Shown here one piece after another: positions 22,135 through 31,258 of a stretch of 64,000 bases of DNA (the first letter of the stretch is position 1; each line of letters opens with the position of its first letter). Both the position numbers and the translations under genes were made by a program. Under the pieces are notes generated by a model. The model was not told where the DNA came from. It worked only from the letters and a program-made list of their open reading frames with translations, and made no database searches. Source of the DNA: Flavobacterium hibisci (GTDB taxonomy: Bacteria; Bacteroidota; Bacteroidia; Flavobacteriales; Flavobacteriaceae); the NCBI RefSeq assembly GCF_020026925.1, contig NZ_JAIQDW010000001.1, forward strand, positions 62,001 to 126,000, read 5' to 3'.

Positions 22135-25100
22135 ATGAAAAAAAATATAAGAACTTTACTTTTGGTTAATTGGCTTTTTGCCGTTATTTTCAGTTTACCT
22201 TTATACGCTCAGCAAAAAGAAAATAAGGCGATACTTAGTGATGCTAATATTCACATTTGTAACCTGAAGGTAGAAAATGCAGTAACTCCTCTTGGTCTTG
22301 ATGTATCTCAGCCAGTCTTTAGCTGGCAAATGGTAACCGTTGATAAAAACAAAGCTTATAATCAAACTGCTTATCAAATTATTGTAAAAAATAATCTGGG
22401 GATTGATGTTTGGAATACAGGAAAAATTGAAAGTGGAATCTCTATCAATATAAAATACAAGGGTGAACAATTTAAGCCTGCGACTTTATACAACTGGACA
22501 GTAAATGTTTGGGATCAGAAAGGCAAAAAGCACGCTGCAGAGTCATGGTTTGAAACGGGTTTACTTAATCATAAAATGGTTACTAATACCGATTCAGATA
22601 ACGAAACAACTGCCTGGTCCGGAGCAAAATGGATTGGCGGTAGTCCCGATGATATGGTTTTGTACTCCCAATATCTTCCTGTTTTTAGTATCAACAGTAG
22701 AATTCAGCTGGATCAAAAATCAAAATCGACGAAAGCATCTTTAGTTTATGGTGCGAATGATCAGCGTTTAATGGATAAAAACAAAAACCTGCTTAAACTG
22801 GAAAATAAGGAAGGTGAGAGTTATATCCAGATAGAACTGAATGCAAAACCTTTGGATTCAGATGCACAGGCTATGTTAAATATTTATCGGGTAGGGTACC
22901 ATCCAAATGATAAAAAAGAAATCCCTTTTAAAAGTTTTGCTATTCCGAACATACTAATTAATAAGGGAAACAAGTACAATCCTCATACTGTAAATATAAA
23001 AAGCGGTCTAGGAGTTACTAAAATTTATATTGATGGGGATTCAAAAGAAAATCTGATTGCTGATGTTAATCTCAATCCATTAGGAGCCGGAGGTGATTTT
23101 ATCGCTTTTCCTGTGGTAGGCGATATAGGTTTTTTAGTGCCTAAGGGAGAAAAAGCAAAGTTTTCAAAAATTGAAATCAAAAATTACAGAAGCCCTTCAA
23201 ATATTATTTTTTCTGATAAAAGCGTTGGTACAGGTATATTTTCGTCATTTAAAGAAGTAACGGTTGAAAACAATACTTACGTTGTAACAGGAGGAAATAA
23301 AGAAGCTTTCGTTCTGGCTGATCCTGGTTGGAATTCTATGCCTATGCTGCGTACCCTATTTAAAATCGATTCTCCTAAAATAAGCAAAGCACGATTGTAT
23401 GTCGCAGCACGTGGGATTTACGATGTTTACTTAAACGGAAAAAAAATAGGAAACGATTATTTTAATCCCGGACTCACGCAGTACAATAAAACTCATTTGT
23501 ATCAAACATATGACATAACGTCTAATATTCAGGAAGGAAATAATGTATTGGGAGCAATTCTTGGTGAAGGCTGGTGGAGTGGAGGCAGTACGTTTGTTGG
23601 TGAAAACTGGAATTTTTTTGGTGATCGCCAGTCGATACTAGCCAAATTAGTAGTTACCTATGCCGATGGCAGTGAAAAAATCATTACCAGTAATCCTGAA
23701 ACGTGGACCTATTTTAACGATGGACCTATAAAGTACAGCAGCTTTTTTCAGGGAGAAGTTTATGATGCAGCAAAAGAAAAAGCAGTTGAAGGCTGGAGTA
23801 CAGCTTCGTATGACGCTTCTCGCTGGCATCAGGCTGCAGCCATAGGAACTGATGGTTTTGTAAGTTCAGAAGGAACGGCTAATTTACCCAACTTTAATAA
23901 TTTTTCGGATGCTCAATTAATGGGGCAATTTGGATCTACGGTTAAGGCTATAAATGAATTAACAGCTCAATCTGTTAAAGAAGTTCGTCCAGGTGTATTT
24001 GTTTACGATATGGGACAAAATATGGTTGGTGTACCCAATATTACCCTGAACAATGTAGAAAAAGGAAAGAAAATCATATTGCGTTATGCCGAAGTTTTAT
24101 ATCCGGATTTACCGGAATACAAAGGCAATGAAGATTTACTGATGCTGGAAAATGTCCGGGCAGCCATGTCACAGGATCTTTACATAACCAAAGGAGGTAA
24201 CGAAGCTATAACGCCACGATTTACATTTCACGGATATCGTTATGTAGAAATAACAGGAATAGAAAAACCGCTGCCATTAACCGCTGTTAAAGGAACAGTA
24301 TTGAGTTCGATACATGAATTGTCTTCCCATTATCAAACCTCAAATTCTTTAGTAAATAAGTTGTGGGAAAATATTACCTGGTCAACGAAAGGAAATTTTC
24401 TATCAATACCTACTGATTGCCCTCAACGTAATGAACGTTTGGGCTGGAGTGGGGATATTTCGGTTTTTTCAAGGACTGCAGTTCATTTAGCAGATGTGAA
24501 ACAATTTCTCAAAAGACATATGCTGGCCATGAGAGATATTCAAAGTGAAGATGGACGCTTTCCGGATGTAGCTCCAATAGGTGTAGGATTTGGGGAAACA
24601 TTGTGGGGAAGTGCCGGAATTACTGTTGTTTGGGAAAATTATCTGCAATACGGTGACCTCAGTTTATTAGAAGAGCATTACGAAGCTATGAAAAATTACA
24701 TCAATTATCTGATTGCCGATATAGATCCTAAAACGGGTGTTTTAAAAGAAAGGGAAAGAGATAACTGGGGATCATTAGGAGACTGGCTGAGTTTAGAGGA
24801 TTCTAAAAATGAAAAAACATTGTTCTGGGAAGCTTATTTTATTTATGATTTAGAAATTATGATGAAGGTTGCCAGCTTATTAGATAAAAAGAAAGATCAG
24901 GAACACTTTTCAGAATATTACAAGCAAAGAAAGGATTTTTTCAATAACACTTATATCGATAAAACAACAGGAAAAACATCATTTAGAGACAAAATTATAG
25001 ATACGCAAACCTCGTATGTCCTGCCTTTTGCTTTTAATGTTCTGAATAAGGAAAATGCTGATCTGGCTTTACAACAGTTTATATCTTCTATAAAAAGGGA

Positions 25101-25734
25101 AAACAAAACCGATCAGGGCGTTGTTTGTCCGCCTTATTCTTTAATGACCGGATTCATTGGCACTGCATGGGTAAATAAAGCACTTTCAGATAATGGATAT
25201 TCGAATGTAGCCTATCAGTTATTACAGCAAACTTCTTATCCGTCATGGCTCTATCCGGTCAGCCAGGGAGCAACTACCATTTGGGAACGCTTAAATTCAT
25301 ATACGCATAAAGACGGATTTGGCGGCAATAACCGAATGAATTCTTTCAATCATTACGCCTTTGGAGCCGTAGGTGCATGGATGTATAATTATTCGTTAGG
25401 AATAGTAAGGGATGATAATTCACCGGGCTTTAAACATTTTATTTTACAGCCTGAACCTGATACTACTGAGCAGATGACTTTTGCAAAAGGTTATTACGAT
25501 TCGATGTATGGACGTATTGAAAGCAGCTGGGAAACGAAAAACGGCAAATATCAGTTCCGTTTTGTTGTGCCTGCAAATACTACAGCGACACTTTATTTAC
25601 CCGCTTTAAAAGAAAGCGACATAAAAATAACTGGTAAAAAAAGCGGAATCAAATTTTTGAGCATAAAAAACAATAAAGCTCTTTTCGAAATAGAATCCGG
25701 GGAATATTCGTTCGAAACAGTTATTAGAAATTAA
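22135..25734 (+). CDS. Glycoside hydrolase family 78 alpha-L-rhamnosidase, exported
   Basis: The 1199-residue protein has a signal peptide (1-25, ending YAQ). The N-terminal FN3-like domain contains CNLKVENAVTPLGLD. The Bac_rhamnosid N-domain lies at about 425-600 and the (alpha/alpha)6 barrel at about 740-1090. The general acid is Glu767 in TDCPQRNERLGWSGD, equivalent to Glu636 of Streptomyces SaRha78A. A C-terminal beta-sandwich follows. The chain is about 250-300 residues longer than typical GH78; the excess lies around 180-380 between the first domain and the rhamnosidase N-domain and may be a sugar-binding insertion. It removes terminal alpha-L-rhamnose, for example the caps on glucuronic acid in arabinogalactan side chains. 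The next gene begins 1 bp after its stop, so the two are cotranscribed. Confidence 0.93.
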   Translation: MKKNIRTLLLVNWLFAVIFSLPLYAQQKENKAILSDANIHICNLKVENAVTPLGLDVSQPVFSWQMVTVDKNKAYNQTAYQIIVKNNLGIDVWNTGKIESGISINIKYKGEQFKPATLYNWTVNVWDQKGKKHAAESWFETGLLNHKMVTNTDSDNETTAWSGAKWIGGSPDDMVLYSQYLPVFSINSRIQLDQKSKSTKASLVYGANDQRLMDKNKNLLKLENKEGESYIQIELNAKPLDSDAQAMLNIYRVGYHPNDKKEIPFKSFAIPNILINKGNKYNPHTVNIKSGLGVTKIYIDGDSKENLIADVNLNPLGAGGDFIAFPVVGDIGFLVPKGEKAKFSKIEIKNYRSPSNIIFSDKSVGTGIFSSFKEVTVENNTYVVTGGNKEAFVLADPGWNSMPMLRTLFKIDSPKISKARLYVAARGIYDVYLNGKKIGNDYFNPGLTQYNKTHLYQTYDITSNIQEGNNVLGAILGEGWWSGGSTFVGENWNFFGDRQSILAKLVVTYADGSEKIITSNPETWTYFNDGPIKYSSFFQGEVYDAAKEKAVEGWSTASYDASRWHQAAAIGTDGFVSSEGTANLPNFNNFSDAQLMGQFGSTVKAINELTAQSVKEVRPGVFVYDMGQNMVGVPNITLNNVEKGKKIILRYAEVLYPDLPEYKGNEDLLMLENVRAAMSQDLYITKGGNEAITPRFTFHGYRYVEITGIEKPLPLTAVKGTVLSSIHELSSHYQTSNSLVNKLWENITWSTKGNFLSIPTDCPQRNERLGWSGDISVFSRTAVHLADVKQFLKRHMLAMRDIQSEDGRFPDVAPIGVGFGETLWGSAGITVVWENYLQYGDLSLLEEHYEAMKNYINYLIADIDPKTGVLKERERDNWGSLGDWLSLEDSKNEKTLFWEAYFIYDLEIMMKVASLLDKKKDQEHFSEYYKQRKDFFNNTYIDKTTGKTSFRDKIIDTQTSYVLPFAFNVLNKENADLALQQFISSIKRENKTDQGVVCPPYSLMTGFIGTAWVNKALSDNGYSNVAYQLLQQTSYPSWLYPVSQGATTIWERLNSYTHKDGFGGNNRMNSFNHYAFGAVGAWMYNYSLGIVRDDNSPGFKHFILQPEPDTTEQMTFAKGYYDSMYGRIESSWETKNGKYQFRFVVPANTTATLYLPALKESDIKITGKKSGIKFLSIKNNKALFEIESGEYSFETVIRN

Positions 25735-25735
25735 A

Positions 25736-27769
25736 ATGATCAAGATTAAAAAACCTTACAAGATGTATAAATTTAGAATATTGTTTTTAGCAGCTATTTC
25801 CAGTATTTCTTTGTCTGCACAGAAAAAAGAGAATAAGGCAAATGTTTTTGAGCTACAAAATCCAGATTACAAAATTAGTCCGCAAACCGGAATGACAAAA
25901 CAGCACTGGAAAAATGCAGCTCTTTATCTGCTGGAAGGAGCTTTCAGTTATATTCATAAACTGGATGACCCAATGCAATTCCCAAAACAAGAAGGAAAAA
26001 GTTATCCATCAAATCCAAATCAGGTTCCTACAGAAAAACTGGAAGGACTTTGCAGAACCTTATTCATTGCTTCGCCTTTGTTAAAGGAAAATCCGGATTT
26101 GGTGATCAACAATATAAAAGTTGCTGATTATTACAGATATCAAATAGCCAAATTAGCAGAGCCACAGAGTCCGACTTACATTGAACCGCGTGCTAAAAAT
26201 GCCGGGCCAAATCAAAAGCTGGTTGAATTTGGCGCTTTGTCACTTTCGCTTCTGACCAATCCTGACGTTTTATGGAAACCGCTTCCTCAAAATCAAAAAG
26301 ACGATCTGGCCAAAATCATGATTAGCTACGGTGACGGACCAACGGTAGATTCTAACTGGAAGTTCTTCAATATTTTTGTACTGAGTTTTTTTAAAGAACA
26401 AGGCTATACCGTCAATGAAAAATTATTGGTGGAATATTTAGAAAAATCATTAAAACATTATCGTGGCAATGGCTGGTACAACGACAGTCCTGCATTTGAT
26501 TATTACAGTATGTGGGCTTTTCAGATGTACGGCAATATCTGGTCGGAATTTTTCGGAAAGAAATACTATCCTGAAATTGCGGCTAAGTTCATGTCAAACT
26601 TTAGCGATTTAAAAAATAATTATCCTTATTTGTTTAGCAAAGATGGCGAAATGATCATGTGGGGAAGAAGCATCAGTTACAGAATTGGGGCTGTAGTACC
26701 TTTTCCGTTAATGGGATTTCAAAATGATCCTGATATCAATTACGGTTGGATGCGTAGGATTGCATCTGGTGTAATCAAACAATTTTTGACACATCCTGAT
26801 TTTATGAAAGACAACGTGCCTACGCTTGGTTTTTATGGTGAATTCGAACCGGCTGTTCAAAATTACAGCTGTCGCGGAAGCGTGTACTGGATGGGGAAAA
26901 TCTTTATGGGATTACTGGTTCCGGATAATAATCCGTTTTGGACAGCCAAAGAAAACAACGGCGATTGGGATACTATATTCAAAAAGGATGAAGTTTACAA
27001 TACATATCAGGGAGATTCTCAAATCCTGATTACAGATTATCCTAATATTGGGGCTTCAGAAGTAAGGGCATGGTGTCATGAAAAGGTAAAAGACGACTGG
27101 CAGAAATTCAGATCTACAGAAAACTATAACAGACTTTCCTATAACAGCGCCTTTCCGTGGCAGGCAGATGGACAAAATGGTGAAGTTGCTATGAATTATG
27201 TTATTAAAAACAATAAAGAACAATGGGAAGCCTTTAGATTATTCACTTTTAAAAAGTTTGAAAATGGTATTTATTACCGAAATGTAGTTTTAGAAACGGA
27301 TGAAAATATAAAATTCGATTTAGCAGATATTCCTTTGGCTAATGGAATTTTAAGAGTTGATAAAAATAATAGCGACAAACCTGTTTCAATGCGTTTGGGG
27401 CATTATGCATTGCCAAAACTAGACAAAGAAATCGTGACAACTAAAAAAAATATAGCAGGACATGAAGTTACCATCATTGACAACGGAAAATACCAACTGG
27501 CTATGATTCCGCTTTTAAGATGGGATAAAACCGAAGTTGTAAAAGCAAAAGGATTACACCCCCAAAGCAATGAAAGCGTTGTAATAAATGTTTTGAGTGA
27601 TCCAAAACCAAATAAAACAAAAATTTATGCAACTCTTATGCTCTGGAAGAAATCAGGAGAGAATTGGAAGAAAGAAGAATTACTTCCTGTAAAAATTGTG
27701 GATCAGACGAATGATGTCGTTACGATTCAATTTAATAACGGAAAAAGTAAAGCTGTTAGTTTTAATTAA
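25736..27769 (+). CDS. DUF2264 protein, probable GH154-type beta-glucuronidase
   Basis: The 677-residue protein starts 1 bp after the GH78 stop. Met10 (25763) would give a cleaner signal peptide (FRILFLAAISSISLSAQ) and may be the true start. The mature part matches DUF2264: an alpha-helical toroid (about 40-420) with WKNAALYLLEGAFSYI, EGLCRTLFIASPLL and NGWYNDSPAFDYYS, then a beta-rich C-terminal domain. From memory, DUF2264 proteins were classified as GH154 after an arabinogalactan beta-glucuronidase from Bacteroides thetaiotaomicron. Coupling to a rhamnosidase makes sense: GH78 removes the rhamnose cap and this enzyme the exposed glucuronic acid. Family is confident; activity is inferred. 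Confidence 0.8.
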   Translation: MIKIKKPYKMYKFRILFLAAISSISLSAQKKENKANVFELQNPDYKISPQTGMTKQHWKNAALYLLEGAFSYIHKLDDPMQFPKQEGKSYPSNPNQVPTEKLEGLCRTLFIASPLLKENPDLVINNIKVADYYRYQIAKLAEPQSPTYIEPRAKNAGPNQKLVEFGALSLSLLTNPDVLWKPLPQNQKDDLAKIMISYGDGPTVDSNWKFFNIFVLSFFKEQGYTVNEKLLVEYLEKSLKHYRGNGWYNDSPAFDYYSMWAFQMYGNIWSEFFGKKYYPEIAAKFMSNFSDLKNNYPYLFSKDGEMIMWGRSISYRIGAVVPFPLMGFQNDPDINYGWMRRIASGVIKQFLTHPDFMKDNVPTLGFYGEFEPAVQNYSCRGSVYWMGKIFMGLLVPDNNPFWTAKENNGDWDTIFKKDEVYNTYQGDSQILITDYPNIGASEVRAWCHEKVKDDWQKFRSTENYNRLSYNSAFPWQADGQNGEVAMNYVIKNNKEQWEAFRLFTFKKFENGIYYRNVVLETDENIKFDLADIPLANGILRVDKNNSDKPVSMRLGHYALPKLDKEIVTTKKNIAGHEVTIIDNGKYQLAMIPLLRWDKTEVVKAKGLHPQSNESVVINVLSDPKPNKTKIYATLMLWKKSGENWKKEELLPVKIVDQTNDVVTIQFNNGKSKAVSFN

Positions 27770-27808
27770 GAAGTTGGATTAGAGTGTTTAAAAATTGAAT
27801 CTAAAAAA

Positions 27809-29437
27809 TCAGCTTCTTTTATTTTTTGGCAAATAAATCCAAAAAGTGGTGCCTACTCCTGGCTTACTGCTAAAATTAATCAAGCCATTATGATTCTCGA
27901 TAATTCTTCGGCATAAAGCCAGTCCAATACCATTGCCACCATATTGGTCACGTTCATGCAACCGCTGAAACATATCGAATATACGCCCTGAATAAGAACT
28001 GTCCATTCCAATACCATTATCTTCAACTGATATTACATCATATTTTTCAGCTGAACCTGTAAAATTAGGATCATTTGGAATATCTCCATAACCGATTGTA
28101 ACAGTAGGATTGCCGGAGTTAAATTTAAGTGCATTATTGATCAGGTTATAAAACAGTTGACGAAACTGGATATCAAGTCCGGAAACTTTAGGCAGCTGAT
28201 CCACTTTTATAACAGCATTTTTTTCTTCGCTTATCAGGCTTAGATCACCCAAAACTTCTTCAATCACTTTATTAAGGTCAACTTCTTCAAAATATTGTTC
28301 TGTGTTTTCTATTCTGGAATAATTAAGAACATCTGTAATCAAATTTGATAGTCTTCCGGCAGCCAGCGTAATTCTGTCGAAATAGAATTTTTTCTTTTGA
28401 TCTTCAGTTAAATCCGCTCCTGCACGGGAAAGCATAATCATAATTTTACGAAGAGGTTCCTGAAGGTCATGACTTGCAATGTAAGCAAACTGTTGTAACT
28501 CTTTATTCTTAAAACGCAGTTTCGAGTTGGCGCTCTCCAGTTCGAGCTGAATCATTTTAAGTTCTGTATTGTCCTTAAGTGTTTCAACGATCATTTTCTG
28601 GGCATTTATATCAACGAAATAAACTAGCCAGCTATTAAAAGTACCGTCTTCAGCTGTGTTTGGAGTTATAGAAACCAGATGCCAGATATAGTTGGAACCT
28701 TTTTTGATTCTGGTTTCACCAATATAATCAGATCTGTTTTGTTTTGCTCTGTTCCAGCCTTCTAACAAATTGTCAATATCTGCAGAATGAATAAAATGAG
28801 TCAGTGTTTTTCTTTCAAAAGCCAGTAACGGTTTCTCCAGATAATTTTCCAGGGATTCGTTAACAAGAAGTACATTATTGCGTTCATTGATAACACAAAT
28901 CAGAATCGGAATTGTATTGGCTAATTGTTTGTATTTATTTTCACTTTCTGCAAGTTTTTCCGAAAGTGCGATTAATTCAATATTTTTCTTTCTTATTTCA
29001 TCATAAGGAGATAACGGCGGCTCATATTTAAAATAATCAATAAAACCTTTTATCTTCGTTTCTGTAAGAAGTCCGGGAGACAAAACTGGCTGGCTTATTG
29101 TGGTCGTTGACTGATTGTTAGAATAACTGTATTGAATATGTCCTGAAATTTTGGATGCATAATTAAAGGCTTCCGGACTACAATTTTTTAAATCTTCAGA
29201 ATCTGTAATGATGGCTACAATCTCTTTTTGGGTTGCTTTTAAAATGTTTATTCCCAGTACAAGCAAAGAATTCTTTCCTTTAGTAATAGCGCATCTTGCT
29301 ACTTCAGAAACTGCCGTTGAAAATCTTGTCTGGAAAGAAGAGGGCATACCACACATTTCAGCAATTTTCATACATCGTTTATGGGCTAGTATTAAGTCCA
29401 TTTCGTTGTCAAGATTTATTTGTATAATCTCTTTCAT
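27809..29437 (-). CDS. PAS histidine kinase with an N-terminal degenerate RsbT-like domain (stressosome operon)
   Basis: A 542-residue soluble protein with no membrane helix. Residues 1-140 resemble an RsbT/RsbW-type GHKL fold, but the N-box Asn is Cys49 (SEVARCA) and the Asp-Asn-Gly of the G1 box reads Asp-Ser-Glu (79-81), so ATP binding is probably lost. A PAS domain (about 165-285) and a histidine-kinase core follow: His323 in SHDLQEPLRK, N-box NLINNALKF, DNGIGMD and GGNGIGLALC. The HisKA/HATPase part resembles phytochrome-type cytosolic kinases. It is the last gene of the rsb operon, 5 bp after the phosphatase gene, and lacks a cognate regulator beside it. It may turn stressosome state into His-Asp signalling. 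Domain calls are firm; the role is inference. Confidence 0.88.
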   Translation of the reverse strand: MKEIIQINLDNEMDLILAHKRCMKIAEMCGMPSSFQTRFSTAVSEVARCAITKGKNSLLVLGINILKATQKEIVAIITDSEDLKNCSPEAFNYASKISGHIQYSYSNNQSTTTISQPVLSPGLLTETKIKGFIDYFKYEPPLSPYDEIRKKNIELIALSEKLAESENKYKQLANTIPILICVINERNNVLLVNESLENYLEKPLLAFERKTLTHFIHSADIDNLLEGWNRAKQNRSDYIGETRIKKGSNYIWHLVSITPNTAEDGTFNSWLVYFVDINAQKMIVETLKDNTELKMIQLELESANSKLRFKNKELQQFAYIASHDLQEPLRKIMIMLSRAGADLTEDQKKKFYFDRITLAAGRLSNLITDVLNYSRIENTEQYFEEVDLNKVIEEVLGDLSLISEEKNAVIKVDQLPKVSGLDIQFRQLFYNLINNALKFNSGNPTVTIGYGDIPNDPNFTGSAEKYDVISVEDNGIGMDSSYSGRIFDMFQRLHERDQYGGNGIGLALCRRIIENHNGLINFSSKPGVGTTFWIYLPKNKRS

Positions 29438-29442
29438 GTAAC

Positions 29443-30456
29443 TTAGTTTATCTTGCCTGCCAAAATTGTTGCATCATCGGTACCACGAATGTTTTCCTTA
29501 AGTAAAGATGCTGCGATTATTCCGTGACTTTGCTTAAAAATAGAAGTAAAGTCGTTCAGATTCCATCTCGTACGTAATCCGTCACTATGCATGATTATAA
29601 TCTGATGTTTTTTATATGGCACTATAGTATTGTTTAAGGTTCGTGGAATATTATGACCTATAATTCCGTTATATGGTGTATATGTTTTATTCTCCAGCCC
29701 ATTAAAAATACGCGTATTTATGTTGCCAATACCACAAACATTCCAAACCTCTGATTTATAATCTACAGAAGCTATTGTAGCTACAAGACCTCTGGTTTTT
29801 TTTACTTTTGAATGTATCTCCCTCAGAATTTCTGCAGGATCCCATGTTATTGTCTGCCTAAAAACTTTAATTGCTAACTGAACTGCTTCATTGGCACTTT
29901 CGCCATGGCCTAAACCATCTCCCACAAATATCTGAAAACCTTTATTGGAATGTTTTACATAATACCCATCCCCGCAAAATATTTCACCGGGGTAATTAAC
30001 AGCGATTGTAGTGTAATTAAGTCCCGTTTTTAGTGGAGGCAATTGAAAATCTGGTTTTTCACAGATTTTCACATATTGAACACAGCCCCAATTTTTCATC
30101 GAATAAATCTGAAAATTGTTGCTCAGCCTTTTAATCGAGCCTAATCCGTGCCCAAGCGTGTTGGAAGAGGAGTAGCCATCATGCATTATTTTAGCCACAT
30201 TTTCAATTCCAACTCCATTATCAAGGCAGTAAATCTCAATCTGATTTTGATCATCTTCGACATGAGCTCTGTATAAAAGCTCACCGCCATTGGCATACTT
30301 TATAAGATTTGAAGTAAGTTCTGCTACTATGATATCTGTTTCGGCAGCTCTATGGGGTGTAAAACCAATATGAAGGGCGAGATTGTGAATTTCTCTTTTT
30401 ATAAAAGCTATAAGACTTCGGTCGTCTATTTTGTAAGTGGAAAACGTATTATCCAT
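29443..30456 (-). CDS. RsbT-like ATPase fused to SpoIIE/PP2C-type phosphatase (RsbX/RsbU-like)
   Basis: The 337-residue protein has an N-terminal GHKL domain (about 1-140) with intact N-box (Glu46, Asn50), CLDNGVGIE and LGHGLGSIKRL. The C-terminal PP2C/SpoIIE domain (about 150-337) has the metal-binding aspartates in FCGDGYYV, VGDGLGHG, MHSDGL and GTDDATIL. In Bacillus, RsbX resets stressosome proteins by dephosphorylation and RsbU activates the partner switch; size and position here are closest to an RsbX-type reset phosphatase carrying its own kinase-like domain. Its start overlaps the RsbT stop by 8 bp, indicating translational coupling. Soluble, no signal peptide. Confidence 0.9.
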   Translation of the reverse strand: MDNTFSTYKIDDRSLIAFIKREIHNLALHIGFTPHRAAETDIIVAELTSNLIKYANGGELLYRAHVEDDQNQIEIYCLDNGVGIENVAKIMHDGYSSSNTLGHGLGSIKRLSNNFQIYSMKNWGCVQYVKICEKPDFQLPPLKTGLNYTTIAVNYPGEIFCGDGYYVKHSNKGFQIFVGDGLGHGESANEAVQLAIKVFRQTITWDPAEILREIHSKVKKTRGLVATIASVDYKSEVWNVCGIGNINTRIFNGLENKTYTPYNGIIGHNIPRTLNNTIVPYKKHQIIIMHSDGLRTRWNLNDFTSIFKQSHGIIAASLLKENIRGTDDATILAGKIN

Positions 30457-30865
30457 TTTTCCATTTTGTTATAGTAACGGTTGTGCCGTTTCCCGGTTCT
30501 GATTTAATTTCAAATTCATTGACAAGTCTTTTTGTACCGGGTAATCCCAATCCAAGGCTTTTCCCTGTACTGTATCCGTCTTTCATTGCAAGTTCTATGT
30601 CTGCTATTCCGGGGCCATTATCAATAAAAGTTACCCGTACACCATTATCCCGACCATTGCTGACCGACTCAATAATGACTTTTCCGCCACCGCCATATTT
30701 TAAAAGGTTTCGAACAAGCTCACTGGTTGCTGTAATTAGTTTGGTCTGATTTAAAATGCTCATACCAAGCTTTACACCATACTCTTTTACCCGATTGCGT
30801 AAGGGTACAACATCCTGTTCTCTTAAAACTGGAACTTCTTCTTTACTATTCGTCGTCGTCTTCAT
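30449..30865 (-). CDS. rsbT: RsbT-type stressosome switch kinase
   Basis: The 138-residue single-domain GHKL serine/threonine kinase, of normal RsbT size, has N-box SELVRNLLKYGGG (Asn53), G1 box IDNGPGI (Asp82) and G2 SLGLGLPG. In characterised systems RsbT is held by RsbR/RsbS complexes, phosphorylates them under stress and is released to activate a phosphatase. Its gene overlaps rsbS by 20 bp and the fusion phosphatase by 8 bp, a tightly coupled operon. Strong match. Confidence 0.93.
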   Translation of the reverse strand: MKTTTNSKEEVPVLREQDVVPLRNRVKEYGVKLGMSILNQTKLITATSELVRNLLKYGGGGKVIIESVSNGRDNGVRVTFIDNGPGIADIELAMKDGYSTGKSLGLGLPGTKRLVNEFEIKSEPGNGTTVTITKWKNG

Positions 30866-31244
30866 ACTTCTGCTCTTCGTTATCGCTTTTTTGCATTTTT
30901 GAGCGAAGTAAATCCATTCCTTTCTCTACATTAAGGGCACTTATAACACCATTTAAGGATAATCCAAGTTCAACCAGTGTAATAGCTACAGCAGGCTGCA
31001 TGCCTACAACAACTGTTTGGGCATCCATTATCCTTGACATTACTGCAATGTTTCCCAGGATTCGACCCATGAATGAATCGATGATGGATACAGCAGAGAT
31101 ATCAATTAAGACACCTTTTGAACTATGTTTACTAATGGCATTTATTAAATCTGATTCCAGATTTTCTGCTAACTGATCATATAAGTCTACCTGAATCGTA
31201 ACAAGCAGAAAATCCCCCATTTTTAGTATAGGAATTCTTTCCAT
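30846..31244 (-). CDS. rsbS: RsbS-type STAS scaffold protein of the stressosome
   Basis: The 132-residue single STAS domain contains VLIDISAVSIIDSFMGRIL; Ser57 corresponds to the RsbT phosphorylation site Ser59 of Bacillus RsbS. Length and lack of extra domains fit RsbS. A charged tail (about 115-132, rich in Lys/Glu/Asp) extends beyond the STAS fold. With RsbR it should form the core that sequesters RsbT. The gene lies 14 bp after rsbR and overlaps rsbT by 20 bp. Confidence 0.92.
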   Translation of the reverse strand: MERIPILKMGDFLLVTIQVDLYDQLAENLESDLINAISKHSSKGVLIDISAVSIIDSFMGRILGNIAVMSRIMDAQTVVVGMQPAVAITLVELGLSLNGVISALNVEKGMDLLRSKMQKSDNEEQKYEDDDE

Positions 31245-31258
31245 AAAAAACTACAATC

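Noticed and set aside
30483..30749. 88-codon plus-strand ORF opposite rsbT
   Set aside because: Mirror of the conserved GHKL codons; rsbT on the other strand has all family motifs.
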